DNA of 47,426 nt, from contig DEFL01000080.1 of the NCBI GenBank assembly GCA_002350845.1, positions 1 to 47,426 of the forward strand, read 5' to 3'. Below are positions 24,381 to 34,057 of this stretch, piece by piece; position 1 is the first letter of the stretch, and the number at the start of each line of letters is the position of its first letter. The translations under genes were made by a program, and so were the position numbers. The notes beneath the pieces were generated by a model. It worked only from the letters and a program-made list of their open reading frames with translations. It was not told the DNA's origin and did not search any database. This DNA comes from Christensenella sp. UBA2853 (GTDB lineage: Bacteria > Bacillota > Clostridia > Christensenellales > Aristaeellaceae).

Positions 24381-26378
24381 ATGAAACCCATCCAGCTGAA
24401 TGACTTTCTCGCTCACAGATATATTTCAGGACTGACCTATGCCCCGGACGGCTCAAAGGCAGCCTTTGTCCTTTCCCAGGCCGACGAGAAAACGAATGGC
24501 TATCGTTCCTTCCTTTACCTCTATGATGGTGAACTCCGTCAGCTGACGGGTCTGGGCAAGGAATCCTCTTTCGTCTGGCTCGACAGCCGTCATCTTCTTT
24601 TCCCGGCTGCACGCAGCGACGAAGAAAAGAAAAAGCAGGAGGACGGCGATCCTTCCACGCATTATTACTGCCTGGATCTCCAGGGCGGCGAAGCACTCCC
24701 GGCCTTCTCCCTCCCTTTTGCCGTGCATTCCGTGACCGTGCTGGATGAACATCATCTGGCTGTCCTTGGCGCCTATGACAAGGACTGTCCGGATTTCTAT
24801 CAGCTGGCAGATGAAGAACGCGCAGAGGTGCTCCGGAAGAAAAAGGAAGAAAAGGACTATGAAGTCCTTGATGAACTCCCCTTCTGGGGCAATGGTGAAG
24901 GCTTTACAAACGGGAAGCGCAGCGCACTGTTTGTGGTTGAATTGAATCCGTTCAGCATCCGGCGTGTGTCCGGGGCAGATGAAACAGTGTCGCTCACCAG
25001 GCTCCTCGGCGATGAAGTGCTGTATGCCGTCGACGACTGTCCTGCGAAAGCCAGCATTCACGGCTTGAAGCTCCGTGCCTTCAACTGGAAAACCGCCCAG
25101 CGGCGCACTGTGTTTTCCGATCCCGAGCTCATGATGGAAAATGTTCTGGTGGATCAAGACAGCCTTCTTCTGCTTGCCGCACGCGGAGACCGGTACGGCT
25201 GCAATGAGAATCCTTATGTCTATCGCCTGAATCCATCCGACGGCACTCTGACGCTCCTGCGGGAGGAAAGCATGGCCATGCACGGGGATGTCGGAAGCGA
25301 CTGCCGGCTGGGGGCCAATACGGAACAGGCCGTCCGCTGCGGCGAACTGTATTATGTTGCCGGGCGCGAAGGCAATGCGGAACTGTATGTGACGCATCCG
25401 GACGGTTCCAGTGAGCCGGTTTTGACAAAAGACGGGTCCATCGACGGAATTGCTCTCTCGGAGCATCATGAGACCGTGCTGCTGGTGGCCATGTATGACA
25501 TGGGACTTCAGGAACTGTATGCATTGGATCTCGGCACGCATGCACTCAAGCAGGTCTCCCATTTCAATGATGCATGCCTCGAGGACCATTACGTGTCGAA
25601 GCCTCTGCCTCTGTCGGTTTCCTCATGCGGACTCACCATCGGCGGATGGGTGCTTCTGCCCATGGATTATGATCCTGCCAAAACCTATCCCGCCATCCTG
25701 GATATCCACGGCGGTCCAAAATGCGTGTACGGCCCTGTGTACTATCACGAGATGCAGCTCTGGGCAAGCATGGGATACTTTGTATTCTTCTGCAATCCCA
25801 AAGGCGGCGACGGGCGTGACAACGAGTTTGCAGACATTCGCGGCGATTACGGCGGAACGGATTATCAGAACCTGATGGACTTTACGGACGCTGTGCTCGA
25901 GGCCTATCCTCAGATTGACGCCGCCCGCCTCTGTGTCACCGGAGGCAGTTACGGCGGCTTCATGACCAACTGGGTCATCGGCCATACGCAGCGTTTCTGC
26001 TGCGCTGCATCCCAGCGCTCCATCTCCAACTGGCTCAGTTTCTACGGTGTCAGTGATATCGGTGCCTTCTTTGCCTCAGACCAGAATGCGGCTTCGCTGT
26101 ATGAATCCCCTGAGAAGCTGTGGGCACACTCCCCACTGAAATATGCTGCTCATGTATGCACCCCGACACTCTTCATTCATTCCGATGAAGATTATCGCTG
26201 CCCGCTTGAGCAGGGCATTCAGATGTACAGTGCACTCGTCGACCGCGGCATTCCGGCCCGCATGTGCCTGTTCCACGGGGAGAACCACGAACTGTCCCGT
26301 TCCGGGAAACCGCTCCATCGGATCCGTCGTCTCACAGAAATAACCAACTGGTTTGAAACCTATACGCACCGCAACTGA
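24381..26378 (+). CDS. S9 family (prolyl oligopeptidase-type) serine peptidase
   Basis: A 665-residue cytoplasmic peptidase of the acylaminoacyl-peptidase/S9C type: an N-terminal beta-propeller (about 1-400) limits access to an alpha/beta-hydrolase domain (about 410-665). The triad is Ser523 (GGSYGGFMTNW), Asp604 (DEDYRCPLEQG) and His636 (GENHEL). It should trim short peptides or acylated N-termini. I chose the ATG at 24381, with AAGGAG (which contains the psuG stop region) about 11 bp upstream. An in-frame ATG at 24360 lies inside psuG and ahead of that site. It follows psuG by 8 bp and ends at a terminator, so it is the last gene of the psu operon. Confidence 0.92.
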   Translation: MKPIQLNDFLAHRYISGLTYAPDGSKAAFVLSQADEKTNGYRSFLYLYDGELRQLTGLGKESSFVWLDSRHLLFPAARSDEEKKKQEDGDPSTHYYCLDLQGGEALPAFSLPFAVHSVTVLDEHHLAVLGAYDKDCPDFYQLADEERAEVLRKKKEEKDYEVLDELPFWGNGEGFTNGKRSALFVVELNPFSIRRVSGADETVSLTRLLGDEVLYAVDDCPAKASIHGLKLRAFNWKTAQRRTVFSDPELMMENVLVDQDSLLLLAARGDRYGCNENPYVYRLNPSDGTLTLLREESMAMHGDVGSDCRLGANTEQAVRCGELYYVAGREGNAELYVTHPDGSSEPVLTKDGSIDGIALSEHHETVLLVAMYDMGLQELYALDLGTHALKQVSHFNDACLEDHYVSKPLPLSVSSCGLTIGGWVLLPMDYDPAKTYPAILDIHGGPKCVYGPVYYHEMQLWASMGYFVFFCNPKGGDGRDNEFADIRGDYGGTDYQNLMDFTDAVLEAYPQIDAARLCVTGGSYGGFMTNWVIGHTQRFCCAASQRSISNWLSFYGVSDIGAFFASDQNAASLYESPEKLWAHSPLKYAAHVCTPTLFIHSDEDYRCPLEQGIQMYSALVDRGIPARMCLFHGENHELSRSGKPLHRIRRLTEITNWFETYTHRN

Positions 26379-26380
26379 CC

Positions 26381-26406
26381 TGCTGCCCATTCGGGCAGCA
26401 TTTTTT
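26381..26406 (+). terminator. intrinsic terminator of the psuK-psuG-peptidase operon
   Basis: TGCTGCCC-ATTC-GGGCAGCA (26381-26400) is a perfect 8-bp stem followed by six T, starting 2 bp after the stop codon. Confidence 0.93.
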
Positions 26407-26531
26407 GTTCTCCGGCTTTCCACTCCATGCGCTGGAACATCAAAAAAACCGCCGCATGCAGGAATCCATCCATGAAAATCGAAAGTCAGGTTAAGTTTAT
26501 TGATCATCTTGATAAGAGGCAGGAGACGGAA

Positions 26532-29500
26532 ATGCATACAATCCTTTCCCATGGGTGGTCCTTTGCACTGACAACACATGAGCACACGCTGGAAGACATC
26601 CGGTCCGATCAATGGCGGCCGGTCGATCTTCCGCACGACTGGCTGATTTCCGACACGCATGCACTGTACCGTGACGGAGACGGCTGGTACCGCCGCACGC
26701 TGTGCTTTTCCAGGGAAACACTTTCCGGGCATGTTTTTCTTTCCTTTGACGGCGTGTACATGGATGCCGATATTCTTCTCAACGGCCGTCTTCTGCTGAC
26801 CGAGCATTACGGGTACGCCCCGTTTATTGTCGATCTGACTCCGTTCGCTCTTGAAGGTGAGAACGAACTCGTCGTTCATGTCCGCTACTATTCTCCGAAC
26901 TCGAGATGGTACTCAGGCGCCGGTATTTTCCGCGATGTGGAACTGCTGACGCTTCCGGAAGCCTGCATCGTCCCCGACAGCATCTATGCACAGCCTGTTT
27001 CTGAGGCGGACCATACATGGAGTCTTGCTGTCTCTGCCGATCTCCTGGGTACATCCGATGGATGCAGTGCATCCTTTACCCTTCTGGACCAGGACACACC
27101 TGTTGCTTCCGGTCTTGCCCGCGCTGAAAACGGATCAATCGCCATCCGTCTTCCCTGCCCCGGCGTCCGGACGTGGTCGCCTGCTTCACCGCACTGCTAT
27201 ACGCTCAAGTGCAGTCTCGGTGATCAGGAAGAAACAGTGACCATCGGCTTTCGCACCCTGTGCGCCGATCCGGAACGCGGGTTCCTGCTCAATGACCAGC
27301 CCGTCAAACTGCACGGCGTCTGCCTCCATCATGACCTCGGCTGCCTTGGCGCTGCCTTTCATGAAGAAGCTGCTGAACGTCAGTTAACGAGGCTCATGCA
27401 GACCGGTGTCAATGCGATCCGGACCAGCCACAATCCCCCGGCACGCAGATTTCTGGATATCTGCGACCGCCTGGGGCTTCTCGTGATGGATGAAGCCTTT
27501 GACATGTGGGAGCTGTCGAAAACCCGGTACGATTATGCGCGCTTCTTTTCCGCGCATGTCGCCGGGGATCTTACGCGTATGGTCCGGCGTGACCGGAATC
27601 ATCCATGCGTGGTCTTCTGGTCGATCGGCAATGAGATTCAGGACACACATGTTTCTCCCAAAGCGCCCCGCATGACGCGCTTTCTGCGCGATGTGGTCCG
27701 CAGCAGCGATCCCTCCGGCCATGCACTCATCACCATGGGGTCCAATTATATGCCCTGGGAAGGCGCACAGAAATGTGCCGATGTTCTGAAACTGGCCGGC
27801 TACAACTATGCAGAAAAGCTGTATGACCAGCATCACCGGGAGCATCCGGACTGGGTCATCTTCGGCTCGGAGACAGCTTCCATTCTTTCCAGCCGTGGCA
27901 TTTATCACTTCCCCATGAAGCAGCAGATTCTCTGTGACGAGGATGAACAGTGTTCCGCCCTCGGCAACAGTTCCACCAGCTGGGGACATCAGAACCTGAC
28001 CAAAATGCTCGCGGATGATCTCAACAATCCGTACTCAATGGGCCAGTTCGTCTGGTCCGGCACCGACTATATCGGAGAACCGACACCCTATCAGACCCGC
28101 TCATGCTATTTTGGATTCTTTGACACAGCCTGCTTCCCCAAGGACAGTGCATGGCAGTATCAGGCAGCCTGGACAGAGGCCCCGTTTGTACACATCGGCG
28201 TTTCCTGGTCCTGGAACCCGGGGCAGATGATTGACATTCCTGTCATGACCAATCTCCCGCGTGCTGAATTATTCCTCGGTGAACAGTCGCTTGGCGTCAC
28301 GGAAGTGGACGTCCGTGATCCCGACAAAGGACTAGCCGTATGGCATGTTCCATACGCTCCGCAGCCGCTTTCTGTCCGTGCATGGGATCCGAAGAGCGGG
28401 CAGTGTGCAGAAGACTGCCGTTTCCCCTTCTCTGACAGCGCTTCCCTGCAAATCACGCGCGAGGACGCACCGGCCGGATCGCTCGCCTTCCTCCGTGTCA
28501 CAGCCCTCGATCCACTCGGGCATCCGGTTGAAAATGCAGTCGACCTTGTCTGTGCCGAGACGGACGGTCCGATTCGCATTCTTGGCATGGATAATGGAGA
28601 CAGCACGGATCGCGACGGATATCAGACAGAGTCCAAGCGCCTCTTCTCCGGCAAGCTCCTGATTGTCCTTCAGGCGCTGGATAACCATGGCACAGGCCGC
28701 ATTCGCCTCTCCGCACAGGGCCTTGCAGGTGCATCCTGCGAACTACCTCTGAATGATCTGTTTCACGGGGAGCCCCAGGATGGTTGCATCCCCTATGAAC
28801 CGGTGGCCGATACCCGAATGTATGCACGTGCCATCTGCCTGACCCCGTCCGGAAGCACTTCTCTGACACCCGAGCATCCCTCCGTCACGTTTGATGTGCG
28901 CGTATTCCCCGAAGCCGCGTTTCCCCAGAAGATTGCCTGGCGCATCACAAACGCCGCCGGCATTGACAGCCCATGTGCAAGGGTGGAGGCAGACGCCAGC
29001 CGGGTCACCGTCACCGGCTGCGGAGACGGAGATCTTTATCTCCGTGCCACTGTATCCAACGGGGACGTCCATCCGCGCGTCATCTCACAGTATGATCTGC
29101 ACCTGAGCGGGTTTGGTTTCCCGTGCCTTGACCCCTACGGCTTCATTTCCGGCGGGCTCTATGATGTCCATGAGGGAGAAATTACCTCAGGCAATGATCA
29201 TGGCTTTGCTTTTGCCCGTGACGGTGTTTCCATGGCAGGATTTACCAACGTCGACTTCGGTGCATCCGGCTCTGACCGCCTCACGATTCCTGTCTTTGCC
29301 CTGGATAATGACAAGCATGAGATTGACCTCTACACCGGCATTCCCGGAAAGGGAGGCGTACGGATCGCAACACTTCCCTACAACAAACCCAGCATCTGGA
29401 ATGTGTATCAGGCGGAGACCTGGACCCTGCCGCAGGTTCTGACCGGCATTCACACGCTGTGCCTGGTATCCTCTTCCAAGCTGCATATCAAGGGGTTCTC

Positions 29501-29909
29501 GTTTGAGAAACAGTCACGGGCATGGAGATGTCTGAACGGCAGTGAAGCCGATACAGTATGGGGTGATGAATTCCATGTGGAAGGCGGAGAAATCCGGGAC
29601 ATCGGGAACAACGTGAATGTCCGGTTCTCCAATCTGGATTTCGGGGACTGCACTTCCGTTGCCCTTGTTCTCACCGGCTCAACGCCGCTCGATATTCAGC
29701 CGATTACCGTACATATCTCCACATCCGGCGGAGACGAATCCACTTCTCTGCTCTCCTTCACCGGGTCTCCGGTATCCATTTCCCGCCGCTTTGCTCTTTC
29801 CGTTCCCGGCGGCCTCTGTGACATCTCCTTTGTCTTCCTCCCCGGCTCGCATTTCACATTCACATCCATGCAGTTTATTCAGAATGGAAGTGACGACTGC
29901 AATGCATGA
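26532..29909 (+). CDS. glycoside hydrolase family 2 enzyme (beta-galactosidase-like) with C-terminal beta-sandwich domains
   Basis: A 1125-residue cytoplasmic GH2 enzyme. In order: jelly-roll sugar-binding domain (about 1-145), Ig-like domain (about 150-245), and catalytic barrel (about 250-540) with acid/base Glu368 (SIGNEIQ) and nucleophile Glu447 (FGSETAS). Then come a DUF4982-like segment (about 540-640), a further Ig-like region, and about 250 residues that look like two carbohydrate-binding beta-sandwiches (each with the pattern VDFG/LDFG near its middle). Specificity could be beta-galactoside, beta-xyloside-linked arabinoside or beta-glucuronide. The GH39/GH67 neighbours favour hemicellulose side chains. 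I chose the ATG at 26532, with AGGAG 6 bp upstream. The longer open frame has no ribosome binding site. No signal peptide. First gene of the operon. Confidence 0.9.
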   Translation: MHTILSHGWSFALTTHEHTLEDIRSDQWRPVDLPHDWLISDTHALYRDGDGWYRRTLCFSRETLSGHVFLSFDGVYMDADILLNGRLLLTEHYGYAPFIVDLTPFALEGENELVVHVRYYSPNSRWYSGAGIFRDVELLTLPEACIVPDSIYAQPVSEADHTWSLAVSADLLGTSDGCSASFTLLDQDTPVASGLARAENGSIAIRLPCPGVRTWSPASPHCYTLKCSLGDQEETVTIGFRTLCADPERGFLLNDQPVKLHGVCLHHDLGCLGAAFHEEAAERQLTRLMQTGVNAIRTSHNPPARRFLDICDRLGLLVMDEAFDMWELSKTRYDYARFFSAHVAGDLTRMVRRDRNHPCVVFWSIGNEIQDTHVSPKAPRMTRFLRDVVRSSDPSGHALITMGSNYMPWEGAQKCADVLKLAGYNYAEKLYDQHHREHPDWVIFGSETASILSSRGIYHFPMKQQILCDEDEQCSALGNSSTSWGHQNLTKMLADDLNNPYSMGQFVWSGTDYIGEPTPYQTRSCYFGFFDTACFPKDSAWQYQAAWTEAPFVHIGVSWSWNPGQMIDIPVMTNLPRAELFLGEQSLGVTEVDVRDPDKGLAVWHVPYAPQPLSVRAWDPKSGQCAEDCRFPFSDSASLQITREDAPAGSLAFLRVTALDPLGHPVENAVDLVCAETDGPIRILGMDNGDSTDRDGYQTESKRLFSGKLLIVLQALDNHGTGRIRLSAQGLAGASCELPLNDLFHGEPQDGCIPYEPVADTRMYARAICLTPSGSTSLTPEHPSVTFDVRVFPEAAFPQKIAWRITNAAGIDSPCARVEADASRVTVTGCGDGDLYLRATVSNGDVHPRVISQYDLHLSGFGFPCLDPYGFISGGLYDVHEGEITSGNDHGFAFARDGVSMAGFTNVDFGASGSDRLTIPVFALDNDKHEIDLYTGIPGKGGVRIATLPYNKPSIWNVYQAETWTLPQVLTGIHTLCLVSSSKLHIKGFSFEKQSRAWRCLNGSEADTVWGDEFHVEGGEIRDIGNNVNVRFSNLDFGDCTSVALVLTGSTPLDIQPITVHISTSGGDESTSLLSFTGSPVSISRRFALSVPGGLCDISFVFLPGSHFTFTSMQFIQNGSDDCNA

Positions 29910-30678
29910 TGTTTTTCCGGGCGTATTTCATCTCGAAGACCGGATGGGTGTCCATATGACATTACTGACCGGCCAAAACAGCGCCGTGCTCTTTGATACA
30001 GGTTACGGTATCGATGATGTTGCCGCCATGGTCCGCGAGATCACCCCGCTCCCTGTCACGGTCATTCTCAGTCATGCCCATCATGACCATGCACTGGGAT
30101 GCCGCTGGTTTCAGGAAGTCTTCCTGCATCCAGCCGAGCTTCCGGTTTACAGAACCTATACCGGTGATTTCTGGAGAAAGTCTGTGCTGGCAAACGCCGC
30201 AGGCAAAGGGATTTCTGTATCTGAAGAAACATTTCTTTCGTCTCCGGCAGCAAAACCGGTGGTGCTCGAAAAAACAGCCTTTGATCTCGGCGGCATGTCT
30301 GTGCTTTTGCAGCATTCCCCCGGGCACACCCCCGGTTCCATGACAGCGCTCATCCCCGAACACAGACTGCTCCTGACAGGCGATGACTGGAACCCGGTCA
30401 CCTGGTGTTTTTTCCCGGAAGCGCTTCCGGTACAGTCTCTTCTGTCCTCCCTCCGCGCTGTCCTTTCCCTTCCCTTTGATTCCGTTCTCTGCCCGCACTC
30501 CGGTGAGCTTTTCCACCGCCACGATCTTGAATCCTTCCTGGATTCCATCACGGAGGACGCCCTGAAAAACGCTGTGCCCACAGATCTGGGCGGACGTTTC
30601 GGTGTGGATGCGCGCATGGTGGAAACCCCGGATGGCCGTCAGCTGCATTTTGATTATCTCAAAGCATTTCCACATTAA
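29902..30678 (+). CDS. metallo-beta-lactamase fold hydrolase
   Basis: A 258-residue protein with the full metal-binding set of the fold: HAHHDH (58-63), a His in GHTPGS, Asp in TGDDWN, and His in CPHSGE. Such proteins are usually hydrolases of esters, thioesters or lactones. Here it sits inside a glycosidase operon, so a sugar lactone or an acetylated sugar is a possible substrate, but nothing in the sequence proves this. The ATG at 29902 overlaps the GH2 stop by 8 bp, with GGAAG upstream. An in-frame ATG at 29884 is an alternative that would add six residues. There is no signal peptide. Confidence 0.88.
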   Translation: MHDVFPGVFHLEDRMGVHMTLLTGQNSAVLFDTGYGIDDVAAMVREITPLPVTVILSHAHHDHALGCRWFQEVFLHPAELPVYRTYTGDFWRKSVLANAAGKGISVSEETFLSSPAAKPVVLEKTAFDLGGMSVLLQHSPGHTPGSMTALIPEHRLLLTGDDWNPVTWCFFPEALPVQSLLSSLRAVLSLPFDSVLCPHSGELFHRHDLESFLDSITEDALKNAVPTDLGGRFGVDARMVETPDGRQLHFDYLKAFPH

Positions 30679-30697
30679 TCGATCCATGGAGGATGTT

Positions 30698-32188
30698 ATG
30701 AAGACCTTGCACATCTCACCTTCCAGCCTGCACCGTGTCCCGTTTCGTTCTGTTTCAGACTGCATCGGCACCGGACGCCTCGGCCTTGCGCTGCACCGGG
30801 AGTATGTGGATCAGCTGCGCCTTGTTCAGGAGCATTGTCATTTCCGCTATATCCGCGGGCACGGACTGTTCTGCGACGATATCGGCATCTATCAGCGTGT
30901 GAGCACCGATCACGGAGAGGTCACACGGTATAACTTTACCTACCTCGACCGGATTATGGACACCTATCTCGAACTGGGACTGCGTCCCTTTCTCGAACTG
31001 GGCTTCATGCCTTCGAAGCTCGGCAGCGGCACCCAGACGGTCTTTTACTGGAAGGGCAATGTCACGCCGCCCGCGGATGATCAGGAGTGGGTCCTGCTGG
31101 TGGAAAACACCCTGAAACATCTCGCTGCCAGGTACGGTGCACAGGAAGTGGCCCAATGGCCGGTGGAGGTCTGGAACGAGCCCAATCTTCCCGGATTCTG
31201 GGAGCACGCCGACCGTGACAGATATCTTCATCTGTATGACATCACCTCCCGGGCTGTATGCCGCGCCGTGCCCGGTATCCGTGTCGGCGGGCCAGCCGTA
31301 TGCGGAGGCGATTCCTGCCTGCCCTGGATTGATGCGTTCCTGAGCTTCTCTGAGACGCATGATCTCCCGCTTGATTTTCTGACCCGGCATGTCTACATGG
31401 CCAGGACGCCTGAGCGAAACGGACGCTATGTGTATCACAGCATGTGGAGTGCTGAACAGTCCATGCAGGAGCTTGCAGACACGCGCGAAGTGATGCAGCG
31501 CCATGCGCGCTTTGCATCCATCCCTGTCTATGTCACCGAGTTCAACACAAGCTATCATCCGTTCTGCCCGATTCACGACACCGTCCAGAATGCGGCCATC
31601 ATGAGCAGCTTTCTCGCGCTTGTCGGCGACTACGCCGATTCATGCAGCTACTGGACCTTTGGGGATGTGTTTGAGGAACAGGGCATTCCCTCAACGCCTT
31701 TTCACGGAGGGTTTGGTCTTGTCGCCAACGGACAGATTCCCAAGCCGACAATGTGGACATTTCAGTTCTTCAACCAGCTGCACGGACAATGTGTTTACAG
31801 GGATGATCATCTGATCCTGATGCAGGACGGAGACCGTTACGAGGGCATCCTGTGGCAGATCTGCCCGGAGAAGCAGGAGGATCTGCAGGTCAATCTTTCT
31901 CTCCAGGCCGGCGAACGCTCGCTTCTTGTCTGTGAACGGGTCGACATGAACCATGCCAATCCCCTGCAGGACTGGCTGAACATGGGTCAGTGTCCGAATC
32001 CGTCCGCTGCGCAGACTGCACTTCTGAAGCGTTCTGCCCAGCCGGAAATCCGCACCTGTGTGCCTGAAATCACAGACGGCTGCGCGCATTTCAGCCTGCA
32101 GGCCTGCGATCATGCCGTGATCCATTTCATGCTGTCACCCGCTCCTCAAAGCAGGGATGATGGCTACAATGAAGCCTGGTACCGATAA
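30698..32188 (+). CDS. glycoside hydrolase family 39, probable beta-xylosidase
   Basis: A 496-residue cytoplasmic GH39 enzyme that should release xylose from the non-reducing end of xylo-oligosaccharides. Acid/base Glu161 lies in EVWNEPNLPGFW and nucleophile Glu281 in VYVTEFNTSYHP. The spacing matches characterised beta-xylosidases of the family (about Glu160 and Glu278). The C-terminal part (about 390-496) is the accessory beta-sandwich. I chose the ATG at 30698, which has GGAGG 5 bp upstream. An ATG at 30686 overlaps that site. The gene follows the metallo-beta-lactamase-fold gene by 19 bp and precedes GH67 by 20 bp. Confidence 0.93.
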   Translation: MKTLHISPSSLHRVPFRSVSDCIGTGRLGLALHREYVDQLRLVQEHCHFRYIRGHGLFCDDIGIYQRVSTDHGEVTRYNFTYLDRIMDTYLELGLRPFLELGFMPSKLGSGTQTVFYWKGNVTPPADDQEWVLLVENTLKHLAARYGAQEVAQWPVEVWNEPNLPGFWEHADRDRYLHLYDITSRAVCRAVPGIRVGGPAVCGGDSCLPWIDAFLSFSETHDLPLDFLTRHVYMARTPERNGRYVYHSMWSAEQSMQELADTREVMQRHARFASIPVYVTEFNTSYHPFCPIHDTVQNAAIMSSFLALVGDYADSCSYWTFGDVFEEQGIPSTPFHGGFGLVANGQIPKPTMWTFQFFNQLHGQCVYRDDHLILMQDGDRYEGILWQICPEKQEDLQVNLSLQAGERSLLVCERVDMNHANPLQDWLNMGQCPNPSAAQTALLKRSAQPEIRTCVPEITDGCAHFSLQACDHAVIHFMLSPAPQSRDDGYNEAWYR

Positions 32189-32208
32189 GAAGAAAGAGGA
32201 GATAGGCA

Positions 32209-34044
32209 ATGAATACAGATCGCCTTTGGCTTTCACGGTTTGCACCCACGCTTCCTGACATATTGAAGACGCCGCTTGAAGTGGCTCATGCCGAACTCGC
32301 GGCCTTCCCTGAGCTTTCCGTAGAGTTGTGCCTTCAGGAAGACATGCATGAACAGTGGGCCTTTGAAAAGAATGGAAACCGTGAGCTTCTCAGGGGCGGC
32401 ATGCAGGGACTGCTTTATGGTGCTTATACACTGATTTTTTCTCATCTGTCGCATCAGACGATGCCGGACGGCATCCAGTCCCCTGCCTATCCGCTGCGCA
32501 TGCTCAACTGCTGGGATAATCTCTCCGGCCGCATTGAACGCGGGTATGCAGGCCGCTCTCTGTTCTTTGAGGATGGAAGCGTCTCCTATGATCCCGACCG
32601 CATCCGCACGCTGGCCCGACTGCTTGCCTCCTGCGGAATCAACACCCTGTGCATCAATAATGTCAATGTGGTGGAGAACGCGCAGCGTCTCATGGAAGAC
32701 CTGCTTCCGGATGTCGCCTCTCTCGCAGCCCTGTTCCGGCCCTTCGGCATTCGACTCATGCTCTCGTGTGATTTTGCGCTCCCGCTGCGCCACGGTCTTT
32801 CCACTGCAGACCCGCTAGACAGCCAGGTTCAGGACTTCTGGCGAGACCGCGCCGCCTTGATCTGGGAGGCCATTCCGGATCTTGCGGGGTTTGTCGTCAA
32901 AGCGGACAGCGAGCACCGGCCCGGTCCCTTTACCTATGGCCGCACCCATGCAGACGGCGCCAATATGCTGGCCAGAGCAGTCAAACCGTTCGGCGGCATC
33001 ATTGTCTGGCGCGCCTTTGTCTACAACTGTCAGCAGGACTGGCGTGACACAGTGACCGACCGTCCCAAAGCTGCCTATGAAACCTATATGCCCCTGGATG
33101 GCGCATTCGATGACAATGTGATTCTGCAGATCAAAAACGGGCCTTACGACTTCCAGGTCCGGGAACCGGTTTCCCCTGCACTGCTCGGCATGCATCACAC
33201 CCATCTGGCCATGGAACTGCAGCTGACGCAGGAATATACAGGCCAGCAGATTGATCTCTTTTCCATGCCGCCCATGTGGGAAGAAATCTTCTGTGACCTT
33301 CCGCCTGAACGCATCGGCTCCATCGCTGCCGTGGCCAACTTTGGACGCGATCGCTGCATCGTCGGGCATCCATTTGCCGCTGTCAATCTTTACGGATACG
33401 GCCGCATTGCCTGGGATCCACATGCCCGTGCTGAAGACATCATCCGCACATGGTGCACCCTGACCTACCCTTCTTTCACCCTGGATGCCTGCACAAAACT
33501 GACCGATCTCCTGCTTGGTTCCCGCAGGGTCTATGAAAAATACACTTCTCCCCTGGCTCTGTGCTGGATGGTTGTCCCGGCCATCCATTACGGACCGAGT
33601 CCGCTGGGATATGAATTCACGCCCTGGGGCACCTTCAACCGTGCAGACCGGGATGCAGTGGGAATTGACCGCACGTCCAAAGGCACTGGCTATGTTCTTC
33701 AGTATCCGAAGGCACTGCGTGAACTGTACGAAGACCCGAAAACCTGTCCGGAATATCTTCTGCTGTTCTTCCACAGAGTGCGCTATGACGCAGTCATGAA
33801 GGACGGCCGCACGCTGATTCAGCGGATCTATGACGATCACTTTGAAGGCTATGAGGAAGTGGAAGCGATGGAGAACGTTCTTCAGGAGCTCTATCCTCTG
33901 CTGCCTCCCGAGGACCGGGAACTGGTATCAGCCAGAATTGCCCTTCAGAAGGCCAATGCGCGCGAATGGCGTGATGTCGTCAACACATTTTTCCACCGTC
34001 TGAGCGGTATGGATGATCTGAAGCACCGGAAGATCTACGATTGA
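32209..34044 (+). CDS. glycoside hydrolase family 67 alpha-glucuronidase
   Basis: Removes (4-O-methyl-)glucuronic acid from the terminal xylose of aldouronic acids, the last barrier in glucuronoxylan use. It has 611 residues, shorter than the usual 670-720, mainly through a trimmed N-terminal domain. By motif and spacing the catalytic residues are Glu235 (KADSEHRPGP; general acid), Asp314 (GPYDFQ) and Glu342 (TQEYTG). These are the same intervals as Glu285, Asp364 and Glu392 of the Geobacillus enzyme. No signal peptide, as expected for this intracellular family. A ribosome binding site, AGAGGAGA, precedes the ATG. It closes the operon with GH39 before a strong terminator. Confidence 0.95.
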   Translation: MNTDRLWLSRFAPTLPDILKTPLEVAHAELAAFPELSVELCLQEDMHEQWAFEKNGNRELLRGGMQGLLYGAYTLIFSHLSHQTMPDGIQSPAYPLRMLNCWDNLSGRIERGYAGRSLFFEDGSVSYDPDRIRTLARLLASCGINTLCINNVNVVENAQRLMEDLLPDVASLAALFRPFGIRLMLSCDFALPLRHGLSTADPLDSQVQDFWRDRAALIWEAIPDLAGFVVKADSEHRPGPFTYGRTHADGANMLARAVKPFGGIIVWRAFVYNCQQDWRDTVTDRPKAAYETYMPLDGAFDDNVILQIKNGPYDFQVREPVSPALLGMHHTHLAMELQLTQEYTGQQIDLFSMPPMWEEIFCDLPPERIGSIAAVANFGRDRCIVGHPFAAVNLYGYGRIAWDPHARAEDIIRTWCTLTYPSFTLDACTKLTDLLLGSRRVYEKYTSPLALCWMVVPAIHYGPSPLGYEFTPWGTFNRADRDAVGIDRTSKGTGYVLQYPKALRELYEDPKTCPEYLLLFFHRVRYDAVMKDGRTLIQRIYDDHFEGYEEVEAMENVLQELYPLLPPEDRELVSARIALQKANAREWRDVVNTFFHRLSGMDDLKHRKIYD

Positions 34045-34057
34045 GATTTCTTTATAT

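Noticed and set aside
23425..24696. 423-codon minus-strand open frame across psuG
   Set aside because: psuG on the plus strand is unmistakable with conserved catalytic residues, and the minus frame has no recognisable domain.
26473..26488. Catabolite-response (cre)-like sequence upstream of the GH2 operon
   Set aside because: It has TG and CA ends but is 16 bp rather than 14 bp and is not palindromic around a CG centre, so it does not fit the CcpA consensus.
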